Positions 1-5,550 of a stretch of DNA of 5,690 nt are shown here, one piece after another. The translations under genes and the position numbers were made by a program. The stretch covers positions 1 to 5,690 of the forward strand of contig JAYUHK010000192.1 in assembly GCA_043767025.1 (NCBI GenBank). The letters are read 5' to 3'. The notes under the pieces were generated by a model, which did not search any database, had not been told where the DNA came from, and worked only from the letters and a program-made list of their open reading frames with translations. Numbering within the stretch: the stretch's first letter is position 1; every line of letters starts with the position of its first letter. The stretch is from JAYUHK01 sp043767025. GTDB lineage: Bacteria > Bacteroidota > Bacteroidia > Chitinophagales > Saprospiraceae.

Positions 1-2
1 TG

Positions 3-419
3 CAATTCAAAAAAGCCGATGATATGTTGTTTACGCGCAAAAATGGTGAATCTTTCGTAAAATATTTCAGAGAACATCCGGAAAAGCGTCAATTATTTCG
101 TACATTTGTAACGTATTGGTTCTCTCGTTCGCCAATGGAGTACGAGGAACTGATAGCCATTATCAATAAATATCTTTCATCCGAAATCGTATCAGATACC
201 ATGACCGCTTATCAAAGTATTTTAAATAAAGGTGAAGCTAAAGGAAAAGCTGAAGGAAAAGCTGAAGGATTAGCCGAAGCCGAAGCGAAGGCAGCAACCG
301 AAAGAGAAGAAATGATTTTAAATCTTCAAAAATTGGGCGTTTCTATTGCAAATATCGCCACCGCTATGAATAAAAATGTAGCCGAAATAGCTGCAATTAT
401 TGCAAAGCACGATCAATAA
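3..419 (+). CDS. C-terminal part of an Rpn-like nuclease/putative transposase (5' end outside window)
   Basis: The frame is open to the left edge, with codons QFKKADD before the first ATG at 24. That ATG is therefore probably internal and the gene is cut by the window. About 138 residues are visible. No PD-(D/E)XK catalytic core is present; if there is one it lies upstream. The visible part has a charged and aromatic helical segment (about residues 1-60 from the ATG), then an alanine/glutamate/lysine-rich stretch with repeated G-K/E-A-K/E units (about 69-90), and ends in a short helix pair (LQKLGVSIANIATAMNKNV). This layout of repeats followed by an HTH-like tail is typical of Rpn-family (PDDEXK_2 / YhgA-like) C-termini, and a second, complete Rpn gene follows downstream. 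The two proteins do not align closely, so they are probably different subfamilies rather than a fresh duplication. Family assignment is an inference from architecture and context. A degenerate unrelated coiled-coil protein is the alternative. Confidence 0.6.
   Translation, partial: QFKKADDMLFTRKNGESFVKYFREHPEKRQLFRTFVTYWFSRSPMEYEELIAIINKYLSSEIVSDTMTAYQSILNKGEAKGKAEGKAEGLAEAEAKAATEREEMILNLQKLGVSIANIATAMNKNVAEIAAIIAKHDQ
231..290 (+). repeat. 12-bp in-frame tandem repeat in the Rpn-like C-terminus
   Basis: Two exact copies of GGAAAAGCTGAA lie at 243-254 and 255-266. A diverged copy precedes them (231-242, GGTGAAGCTAAA) and two weaker ones follow (267-278 and 279-290). Each unit adds four residues of the type G-K/E-A-K/E, so a change in copy number keeps the frame and only lengthens or shortens an alanine-rich helix or coiled coil. 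Confidence 0.8.
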
Positions 420-426
420 AATAGCC

Positions 427-448
427 ACTTATATATTTTAATATAAGT
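427..448 (+). terminator. AT-only hairpin after the Rpn-like stop, possible weak terminator
   Basis: ACTTATAT (427-434) pairs perfectly with ATATAAGT (441-448) around a 6-nt loop, starting 8 nt after the stop codon. A second short inverted repeat (AAGTT at 445-449 with AACTT at 454-458) overlaps it as an alternative fold. The stem is all A-T except one C-G pair and there is no T-run after it, so it would be a poor intrinsic terminator. It may instead only stabilise the transcript end. Confidence 0.3.
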
Positions 449-554
449 TCTTAAACTTAAATAGACGACATTTAATATTCGACATAATTCGTTGATTTTC
501 AATAGTTTATGATGACTCAAAATTAAAAACTAAAAACTATTTAATATATCAATC

Positions 555-572
555 GCCATACTTATTTATGGC
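555..572. repeat. Short inverted repeat GCCATA / TATGGC
   Basis: A perfect 6-bp stem (555-560 with 567-572) encloses the hexaloop CTTATT. Flanking ATCAAT hexamers lie on both sides. The stem is the most GC-containing structure in this AT-rich spacer. It could fold in RNA from either strand, but there is no poly-T tract after it on the plus strand. Confidence 0.4.
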
Positions 573-608
573 ATCAATTATTCCGTAGCACACAAATTCA
601 CTTTTGCC

Positions 609-668
609 AATTGGTAAATTTGTTGCCGAATAAATAAATAAAATTAGTGATAAATTGGTATATTTGTT
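609..668 (+). promoter_or_regulatory. 16-bp direct repeat carrying two TAnnTTTG promoter-like elements
   Basis: AATTGGTAAATTTGTT (609-624) and AATTGGTATATTTGTT (653-668) match at 15 of 16 positions, with a 44-bp centre-to-centre distance. Each contains a perfect match to the Bacteroidota -7 consensus TAnnTTTG (TAAATTTG at 615-622, TATATTTG at 659-666). I could not find a convincing TTTG -33 element at 19-21 bp upstream of either. Promoter function for the downstream Rpn gene is therefore possible but unproven; tandem protein-binding sites are equally likely. Confidence 0.4.
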
Positions 669-736
669 TTGTTGTTTGCACAAAGAATTTTTTGTTGGGA
701 AAAATGCGAAAATACAAAATCTATATACTCAAATCT

Positions 737-750
737 TCAGTAATTACTGA
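737..750. promoter_or_regulatory. Perfect 14-bp palindrome (operator candidate) upstream of the Rpn gene
   Basis: TCAGTAATTACTGA is self-complementary over all 14 bases and ends 12 bp before the start codon of the Rpn gene. The sequence immediately after it, TAAATTTT at 751-758, is one base from the TAnnTTTG -7 consensus. A protein bound at the palindrome would then block initiation close to the start codon. The binding protein is unknown, and an operator role is an inference from symmetry and position. Confidence 0.4.
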
Positions 751-762
751 TAAATTTTTACC

Positions 763-1572
763 ATGCAATTTGTAGATATAACCAATTATATAGCGTTCAG
801 AAAAATTTTCGGGAACTCAAGTAAGAAAAAATCTTTGATTTCTTTCCTAAACGCAGTGATTGACCTGCCTGAAAATGAACAAATTATTGATGTTGAAATC
901 ACAAATCCCTATCAATTAGGCAGATTGAGCGGCGGTAAATCTACGATCGTTGATGTAAAAGCAAAAGATGAAAAAGGAAATATTTTTATTGTTGAAATGC
1001 AAGTCGCCGAATTTGATTTTTTTCATAAAAGAATACTCTATTACACTTCTCAAAGTTACGTTTCTCAAATTGACAAAGGTGTTCAATATACCAAATTAAG
1101 ACCAGTATATTTTATTGGAATACTTGAGTTTAAGATAGGACAAAGCAAGAATTATTTTAGCCGACATAAAGTGATGGACGTTGAGACAAAAGAGCAAGTC
1201 ATACAAGATATTGAGTTTAATTTTATAGAGTTGCCCAAATTTGATAAAAAAATTGAGCAATTAGAAACCAGTATAGACCAATGGACTTATTTTATTAAAA
1301 ATGCTGAAAATCTAACAGTAATTCCTGAAAGTGTGACGGACGAAGGATTGAGAGAAGCATACATCGAAGCAGACAAGCAAAACTGGACCAAACTGGAACT
1401 CGAAGACTATGAAAGAGCCTCGATAAAGGAAAGAGATGAAATTGGCAGAATCGAATTTGCCGAAAGACAAAAAGTGAAAAAAATCGGCAAAGCAATGAAG
1501 GAAAAAGGATATTCTTTGGAGGCAATTACCGAATTGACGGAGCTAACAAAAGATGAGATAGAAAATCTCTAA
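763..1572 (+). CDS. Rpn family recombination-promoting nuclease / putative transposase (PD-(D/E)XK)
   Basis: A complete 269-residue protein, the normal length for this family. The N-terminus has the family signature (residues 10-35: an IAFRKIFGN block, then K-rich, then ISFLNAV). NPYQ follows at 48-51. The PD-(D/E)XK core is IVDVKAKDEKGNIFIVEMQ, with D64, E78 and Q80 as the expected catalytic residues. Further conserved blocks are RILYYTSQSYVSQ (90-102), RPVYFIGIL (113-121), FIELPKF (154-160) and NAENLTVIPES (180-190). The C-terminus is a charged helix (about 218-245) followed by an HTH-like tail (SLEAITELTELTKDEI). Known Rpn proteins are DNA endonucleases that raise RecA-independent recombination in E. 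coli and are toxic when overexpressed; no transposase activity is established. The core is intact, so nuclease activity is likely. The ATG at 763 gives the family-typical N-terminus; there is no Shine-Dalgarno. A palindrome lies just upstream, and tsaD follows after 76 bp. Confidence 0.93.
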   Translation: MQFVDITNYIAFRKIFGNSSKKKSLISFLNAVIDLPENEQIIDVEITNPYQLGRLSGGKSTIVDVKAKDEKGNIFIVEMQVAEFDFFHKRILYYTSQSYVSQIDKGVQYTKLRPVYFIGILEFKIGQSKNYFSRHKVMDVETKEQVIQDIEFNFIELPKFDKKIEQLETSIDQWTYFIKNAENLTVIPESVTDEGLREAYIEADKQNWTKLELEDYERASIKERDEIGRIEFAERQKVKKIGKAMKEKGYSLEAITELTELTKDEIENL

Positions 1573-1590
1573 AAAATTATTACCAAAGCG

Positions 1591-1620
1591 ATTGCGATAT
1601 TATTACTAACAACAGTTTTG
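1591..1620 (+). promoter_or_regulatory. Candidate tsaD promoter (Bacteroidota type)
   Basis: CAGTTTTG at 1613-1620 differs from TAnnTTTG at one position. ATTG at 1591-1594, one base from the TTTG -33 element, lies 18 bp upstream. Transcription would start around 1627, giving a leader of about 20 nt before the tsaD ATG. Both elements are imperfect, so confidence is low. Confidence 0.3.
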
Positions 1621-1621
1621 T

Positions 1622-1648
1622 GAAATCAAAAAAGATTTTTATTTTTTT
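1622..1648 (+). terminator. Weak hairpin with T-tract between rpn and tsaD
   Basis: AAATC (1623-1627) pairs with GATTT (1634-1638) around a loop of six A, with a possible G-U extension. The T-rich stretch 1636-1648, interrupted by one A, follows directly. The layout is that of an intrinsic terminator for the Rpn transcript, but the stem is short and AT-rich, and it abuts the tsaD start codon. It could equally be part of the tsaD leader. Confidence 0.25.
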
Positions 1649-2656
1649 ATGAAAAATGTGACAATTTTAGCCATCGAATCTTCTTGTGATGATACGTCTG
1701 CGGCGGTTATTCAAAACGGAAAAATTTTGAGTAATTGTATCGCAAATCAAGAGGCGCACCAGTTGTATGGCGGCGTGGTGCCGGAGGTGGCTTCGCGCGC
1801 GCATCAAGAAAATATTATTCCGGTGGTAGATGCAGCACTCAAAAAATCCAATGTAGATTTGTCGGATTTGGACGCTGTTGCGTTCACGCGCGGTCCCGGT
1901 TTGATGGGTTCTTTGTTGGTCGGTGTGTGCTTTGCGAAGGCTTTGGCGTTGAGCCTAAAAATTCCGATGGTAGAAGTGAACCACATGAACGCTCACGTTT
2001 TGGCGCATTTTGCGGAGTCACCATTTCCAGATTTTCCGTTTTTGTGCTTGACTGTTTCGGGCGGACACACGCAGATAGTTTTGGTAAAAGATTATCTTTC
2101 TATGGAAGTCATAGGCGAAACCCTCGACGACGCAGCAGGCGAAGCATTCGATAAAACGGGCAAAATATTGGGTTTGAACTACCCCGCAGGACCAATTATT
2201 GACAAATTGGCGCAATTAGGGACTCCCAAATTTGCGTTTGCCGAGCCGCAAATTGCTGGTTTGAATTTTAGTTTCAGCGGCTTGAAAACGTCTATTTTAT
2301 ATTTTCTCAAAAAAGAAGTCAGTCACAATGCCAATTTTATTTCAGAAAATTTGAATGATATTTGCTCCTCTGTCCAATCTTCAATAATCAAAATTTTACT
2401 CAAAAAACTTAAAAAAGCAGCGAAAGAACACGGAATAAAAAACATCGCTATCGCAGGCGGCGTTTCAGCAAACAGTGGTTTGCGGGCGGCGTTGTTGGAA
2501 GAAGGAGAGAAATTGGGCTGGCAGACATTCGTGCCACGCTTCGAGTACTGTACCGACAATGCAGCGATGATTGCAGTCGCAGCACAGTACAAATATGCTA
2601 ATTCTGATTTTGTTGGGCAGGCTGTTACGCCTTCGCCAAGGTTGGCGATGAGTTAG
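1649..2656 (+). CDS. tsaD: tRNA N6-adenosine threonylcarbamoyltransferase TsaD
   Basis: TsaD (formerly Gcp/YgjD) transfers the threonylcarbamoyl group from threonylcarbamoyl-AMP to N6 of A37 in ANN-decoding tRNAs, forming t6A in the cytoplasm. It works with TsaB and TsaE, using the intermediate made by TsaC/TsaC2; none of these partners is in the window. The protein has 335 residues, full length for bacterial TsaD, with an ASKHA fold. Motifs seen: AIESSCDDTS (8-17), VVPEVASRAH (43-52), RGPGLMGSLLVG (81-92), the metal-binding HMNAH (H112 and H116), SGGHTQ (137-142), DDAAGEAFDKTGK (160-172), FSFSGLKT (207-214), AGGVSANSGLR (269-279) and CTDNAAMIA (301-309), where D303 is the third metal ligand. 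All catalytic residues are present. The ATG at 1649 puts the ESSCDD loop at the normal distance from the N-terminus. The stop overlaps the stop of the convergent downstream gene by 4 bp. The 5' half is richer in G+C than the 3' half. Confidence 0.98.
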   Translation: MKNVTILAIESSCDDTSAAVIQNGKILSNCIANQEAHQLYGGVVPEVASRAHQENIIPVVDAALKKSNVDLSDLDAVAFTRGPGLMGSLLVGVCFAKALALSLKIPMVEVNHMNAHVLAHFAESPFPDFPFLCLTVSGGHTQIVLVKDYLSMEVIGETLDDAAGEAFDKTGKILGLNYPAGPIIDKLAQLGTPKFAFAEPQIAGLNFSFSGLKTSILYFLKKEVSHNANFISENLNDICSSVQSSIIKILLKKLKKAAKEHGIKNIAIAGGVSANSGLRAALLEEGEKLGWQTFVPRFEYCTDNAAMIAVAAQYKYANSDFVGQAVTPSPRLAMS

Positions 2657-2661
2657 TTTTT
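2633..2661 (+). terminator. Possible tsaD terminator embedded in the coding end
   Basis: TCGCCA (2633-2638) and TGGCGA (2643-2648) form a perfect GC-containing stem with a 4-nt AGGT loop inside the last codons of tsaD. The stop codon and a TTTTT run (2657-2661) follow. The 8-nt gap between stem and T-run is longer than ideal. If functional it would end tsaD transcription right at the convergent overlap, where no intergenic space exists. Confidence 0.35.
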
Positions 2662-3141
2662 ACGATTGGGCGTTCTGTTCCACTCTTCTTTTTGGGCAAA
2701 TTCTACGATTCTTTTTACGAAGCCCATGAGCGATAAAAAGACCAAATATCCGAAGGTAATCACAAAAAATATCCATTGGTACGACCCCGCTTCGTCTATC
2801 CAAATCGAAGAAATTAAGTAAGCTGCGCCAGCAGACGTACTCGCCAAACCAATGAAACCAGCAAAAGAAAGCAACCAATATTTGTTCAAGTCTGGAGCGG
2901 ACAAGCTAAAAATGCTGTTGGATATAGAAAAAAGCAATAAAAATGCTGAAGCTGACATCCATGGAAAAAGCTCATCTACTCCAAGAAAATTGAACTTGTG
3001 ACACAGTTTGCCCACCAACATAACAAGCAATGCAACTGCGAAAGTCAAGGCTGCATGAAGTATCGGATTGACGGCTTTGTTAAAAAGCGAGTCAGAGTTA
3101 TTATGTTTGTCAGTACTGTGCTGGTCCAAATTATTGGTCAT
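2653..3141 (-). CDS. Small four-helix integral membrane protein, function unknown
   Basis: This 162-residue protein has a polar, Asn/His/Asp-rich N-terminus (1-25) with no signal peptide. Four hydrophobic segments follow at about 27-44, 59-80, 88-112 and 122-142, then a basic C-terminal tail (KRIVEFAQKEEWNRTPNRKN). By the positive-inside rule both ends should be cytoplasmic. Short polar connections (FPWMSAS, SAPDLNKYW, IDEAGSYQW) separate the helices. I do not recognise a named domain or catalytic motif. It lies 41 bp downstream of rimO on the same strand and is probably co-transcribed with it. Its TAA stop overlaps the tsaD stop by 4 bp from the other strand. The ATG at 3141 is the only sensible start and has no Shine-Dalgarno. 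That it is a real gene rests on its clean membrane topology, its length, and tight packing between two conserved genes. Confidence 0.85.
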   Translation of the reverse strand: MTNNLDQHSTDKHNNSDSLFNKAVNPILHAALTFAVALLVMLVGKLCHKFNFLGVDELFPWMSASAFLLLFSISNSIFSLSAPDLNKYWLLSFAGFIGLASTSAGAAYLISSIWIDEAGSYQWIFFVITFGYLVFLSLMGFVKRIVEFAQKEEWNRTPNRKN

Positions 3142-3182
3142 ATTTAATTTATTTTCTAAACAAAATATATGTATTTTAGTTG

Positions 3183-4511
3183 CTAATTTTTTAAAAAATC
3201 CACCACAATATCGCCCATCAAGTCATACTCTTCGGCGCCCGTTATGCGCACCGTCGCAAAATCTCCGATGCGGACAAAATTATTTTTAGCATTTACCAAA
3301 ACCTCGTTATCCACTTCGGGCGAGTCAAATTCTGTTCTGCCAATAAAAAATTCGCCTTCTTTACGATCAAAAAGTACTCTTTGGAAAGTTCCAATCTTGG
3401 CTTCGTTCTTTGCCAACGAAATGGATTTTTGAAGTTCCATTAGTTGTGCTGCTCTATCTGCTTTCACTTCGGGTGCTACGTCGTCCAAAAGTGCGTGGGC
3501 GGAAGTACCTTCCTCGTGTGAGTACTGAAAAACTCCCACTCTATCAAATTTCATCGCTGTCACAAAAGCGCATAAATCTTGAAATTCTTCGTCAGTTTCT
3601 CCCGGAAATCCTACCAAAAATGTGGTACGAATAGCAATATTAGGTACTTTTTGGCGGGCGATATTGACCAATTCGACGGTTTCTTCTCGCGTAATTTGCC
3701 TTTTCATACGGCTCAAAACGGCATTGTTGGCGTGCTGTAATGGCAAATCCAGATAATTGCAAACTTTCGGCAATTTTGCCATTTCATCAAAAATTTCGGT
3801 CGGAAACTTACTCGGATACGCATAATGTAGCCGAATCCACTCGATGCCAGCTACTTCAGAAAGTTGGGAAAGCAGGCGTGGCAACTCCCGTTTTTTGTAA
3901 ATATCCAAGCCATAATAGGTCAGCTCTTGAGCAATTAACAAAATCTCTTTAACACCAAATTTTGCCAAATTTTTCGCTTCTTTCACCAAATCTTCTATTG
4001 TGCGCGAAACGTGCTGCCCGCGCATCAATGGAATAGCGCAGAAAGAACAAGTGCGATTGCAGCCCTCCGAAATTTTCAAATACGCAAAATGTTGGGGCGT
4101 AGTGGTTCGCCGCTCGCCAATCAATTCGTGCTTAAAATCTATGTTGAATTTCGCTAAAAGTGCTGGCAACTCAAGCGTTCCGAAGTAGGCATCTACTTCA
4201 GGAATTTCTTCTTCCAACTGGTCTTTGTATCGTTGTGAAAGGCAGCCAGTGACGTATAATTTTTCAATTTTTCCCTTATTTTTGAGGTCAGCGTATTGCA
4301 GAATAGTGTCCACAGACTCTTGTTTTGCGAGGTCAATAAAGCCACAAGTATTGACCACGATAATATTCGCATCGGAATCTTCGCGGTCGTGATGGACTTC
4401 TAACTCGTTGTGAGTCAGTTGGGTAATCAGATTTTCGGAGTCCACCAGATTTTTAGAACAGCCCAAAGTGATGACACTTATTTTATCTTTTTTTAAAGAC
4501 TTTGTTTTCAT
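3183..4511 (-). CDS. rimO: Ribosomal protein S12 methylthiotransferase RimO
   Basis: RimO is a radical-SAM enzyme that adds a methylthio group to the beta-carbon of a conserved aspartate (Asp88/89) in ribosomal protein S12, using two [4Fe-4S] clusters. The protein has 442 residues, normal for the family. The N-terminal MTTase (UPF0004) domain, about 10-125, carries cluster-binding C18 (TLGCSKNLVDSE), C56 (NTCGFID) and C90 (TGCLSQRY). The radical-SAM core, about 140-370, has the CxxxCxxC motif at C151, C155 and C158 (EGCNRTCSFCAIP). A TRAM domain covers about 372-440. PLMRGQHVSR (161-170) and GRTEFDSPEVDNEV (391-404) are RimO-type signatures and separate it from the tRNA methylthiotransferase MiaB. 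Nothing is missing. The ATG at 4511 gives a short basic leader before the ISVITLGCSKN strand. The small membrane protein gene follows 41 bp downstream; a transporter is divergent upstream across 69 bp. Confidence 0.98.
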   Translation of the reverse strand: MKTKSLKKDKISVITLGCSKNLVDSENLITQLTHNELEVHHDREDSDANIIVVNTCGFIDLAKQESVDTILQYADLKNKGKIEKLYVTGCLSQRYKDQLEEEIPEVDAYFGTLELPALLAKFNIDFKHELIGERRTTTPQHFAYLKISEGCNRTCSFCAIPLMRGQHVSRTIEDLVKEAKNLAKFGVKEILLIAQELTYYGLDIYKKRELPRLLSQLSEVAGIEWIRLHYAYPSKFPTEIFDEMAKLPKVCNYLDLPLQHANNAVLSRMKRQITREETVELVNIARQKVPNIAIRTTFLVGFPGETDEEFQDLCAFVTAMKFDRVGVFQYSHEEGTSAHALLDDVAPEVKADRAAQLMELQKSISLAKNEAKIGTFQRVLFDRKEGEFFIGRTEFDSPEVDNEVLVNAKNNFVRIGDFATVRITGAEEYDLMGDIVVDFLKN

Positions 4512-4580
4512 GGCACAAAATTACGAAAAAGTTACAGAAAAAATCAGTTTATTCGGATACCTTTGCCAAAATTTTATTTT
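4512..4580. promoter_or_regulatory. Divergent promoter region between rimO and the transporter
   Basis: On the plus strand TACCTTTG (4558-4565) matches TAnnTTTG exactly, 15 bp before the transporter ATG. On the minus strand TAATTTTG (4523 down to 4516) also matches exactly, 4 bp before the rimO ATG. Neither has a clear TTTG -33 element; the nearest candidates are weak. If both are used, the rimO mRNA would be close to leaderless and the transporter mRNA would have a leader under 15 nt. No Shine-Dalgarno is present on either side. Confidence 0.45.
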
Positions 4581-5483
4581 ATGATTTCTTTAATTTGTTC
4601 CATTTTATGTTCCACGCTGTTGGTCTTAATTTTTAGTCAATTTGCCAAAAATAAAATTCATACGCTGCAAGCTATAGTCGTCAATTATTTTGTTTGCGTG
4701 CTTTGTGCTTGGCTTACGCTCGGAAAATTTCCACTTCAGGCGACTGATTTTGCGCAATCTTGGTTTCCGTTTGCTATTTTTTTAGGACTAAATTTTATTG
4801 TTGGATTCAATATGGTGGCAGGTACTGTCCAACATTTTGGCGTTCCGGTAGCTTCGGTTATGCAAAAAATGTCACTTGTGATGGTCATTGGATTTACGTT
4901 TTTTTTCTACCACGAGCAGTTGGATTTTTATAAAATATTAGGATTGATTACAGCTTTTGGGGCAATTTGGTTCAGCAGTCGTCCCGAAAAACTGTCACAA
5001 ACCGCAGAAAATAAAATTGTCACTCAAAACGATAAATCGGATAAATTAGTACTCATTTTTCCTGTCTTAACTTTGCTGTTGAGTGGTGTTATTGATGTCA
5101 CATTTTATTATGTCCAACGCACCGTAAGTCCACAGTCGGGAGCAAATTTAGGATTTATTTCCTTTTTATTTGGGACTGCGGGACTTTTTGGGTTTATTTT
5201 TGTGCTGATAGGTTTTGCGTTAAAAAAGTACACTTTTGAATGGAAAAATGTGATAGCTGGAACTATTTTGGGTATTCCAAACTTCGGTTCGACCTTTTTT
5301 TTTCTAAAAGCGATGAATGAAGGTTGGGAGGGAAGCGTTTTTTTTCCACTCAACAACGTAGGAATTATTATTGTATCAACTTTTGCAGCACTTTTTTTCT
5401 TGAAAGAAAAAATCACTACGTCCAAAATAATTAGCATTGTATTGTCACTTTTTGCGATTTTTTTTATTACTATGAATAAATAA
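4581..5483 (+). CDS. EamA/DMT-superfamily membrane transporter
   Basis: A 300-residue, very hydrophobic protein with about ten predicted transmembrane helices (roughly 2-21, 29-48, 61-82, 87-109, 116-133, 157-178, 189-213, 222-242, 252-273 and 281-298). They form two five-helix halves separated by a polar loop (134-156), the layout of the EamA-type drug/metabolite transporters. Family-like features are conserved small and polar residues in helices 3-4 (FNMVAGTVQHFGVPVASVMQK), repeated in the second half (STFFFLKAMNEGWEGSVFFPLNNVG), and the end-of-half LKEKIT motif. It should sit in the cytoplasmic membrane and move small metabolites; the substrate cannot be told from sequence. I chose ATG 4581 over an in-frame TTG at 4563 because that TTG lies within the -7 promoter match and the ATG begins directly with helix 1. 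The gene is divergent from rimO and unlikely to share its function. Confidence 0.88.
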   Translation: MISLICSILCSTLLVLIFSQFAKNKIHTLQAIVVNYFVCVLCAWLTLGKFPLQATDFAQSWFPFAIFLGLNFIVGFNMVAGTVQHFGVPVASVMQKMSLVMVIGFTFFFYHEQLDFYKILGLITAFGAIWFSSRPEKLSQTAENKIVTQNDKSDKLVLIFPVLTLLLSGVIDVTFYYVQRTVSPQSGANLGFISFLFGTAGLFGFIFVLIGFALKKYTFEWKNVIAGTILGIPNFGSTFFFLKAMNEGWEGSVFFPLNNVGIIIVSTFAALFFLKEKITTSKIISIVLSLFAIFFITMNK

Positions 5484-5527
5484 ATTTCATGTTTTAGACA
5501 AGTCACAATACTTTTAGGAATGAAGAA

Positions 5528-5546
5528 AAAATAAGTAGTTTATTTT
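5528..5546 (+). terminator. Weak AT hairpin downstream of the transporter
   Basis: AAAATAA (5528-5534) pairs with TTATTTT (5540-5546) around a GTAGT loop. It has A-residues on the 5' side and a short T-rich 3' arm, 44 nt past the stop. With only A-T pairs it would be a marginal terminator, but it is the best candidate after the transporter. Confidence 0.3.
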
Positions 5547-5550
5547 AGAC

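Larger units (their letters stand above)
420..762. other. AT-rich intergenic region between the two Rpn-type genes
   Basis: This 343-bp stretch has no credible coding sequence: all frames are broken by stops and no family-like peptide is visible. It contains a hairpin just after the upstream stop (427-448), a second hairpin (555-572), an AATA-type run (629-642), a 16-bp direct repeat (609-624 and 653-668) and a 14-bp palindrome (737-750). No terminal inverted repeats or target-site duplications that would define an insertion sequence were seen. Confidence 0.7.

Noticed and set aside
420..762. Insertion sequence or MITE remnant between the two Rpn-type genes
   Set aside because: No terminal inverted repeat pair with target-site duplication could be found, and the Rpn family is called transposase only by historical annotation.
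1794..1802. Alternating CGCGCGCGC run in tsaD
   Set aside because: It encodes part of the conserved VASRAH segment and is too short to claim a Z-DNA or regulatory role.
1735..2154. 139-codon plus-strand reading frame inside tsaD
   Set aside because: It is rich in Arg, Cys and Phe, has no recognisable motif, and overlaps a perfectly conserved tsaD in another frame; it is a shadow of tsaD codon usage.
3186..3199. 14-bp palindrome ATTTTTTAAAAAAT at the end of rimO
   Set aside because: It is pure A-T and encodes the conserved-length C-terminus; such symmetry is expected by chance in AT-rich DNA.
4563..4580. In-frame TTG as an earlier transporter start
   Set aside because: The TTG lies within the TACCTTTG promoter match, and the ATG at 4581 starts directly with the first membrane helix.
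5108..5506. 132-codon minus-strand reading frame opposite the transporter
   Set aside because: Its residues (Lys, Ile and Pro rich) mirror the hydrophobic sense strand, and no family signature is visible; the EamA-type gene explains the region.
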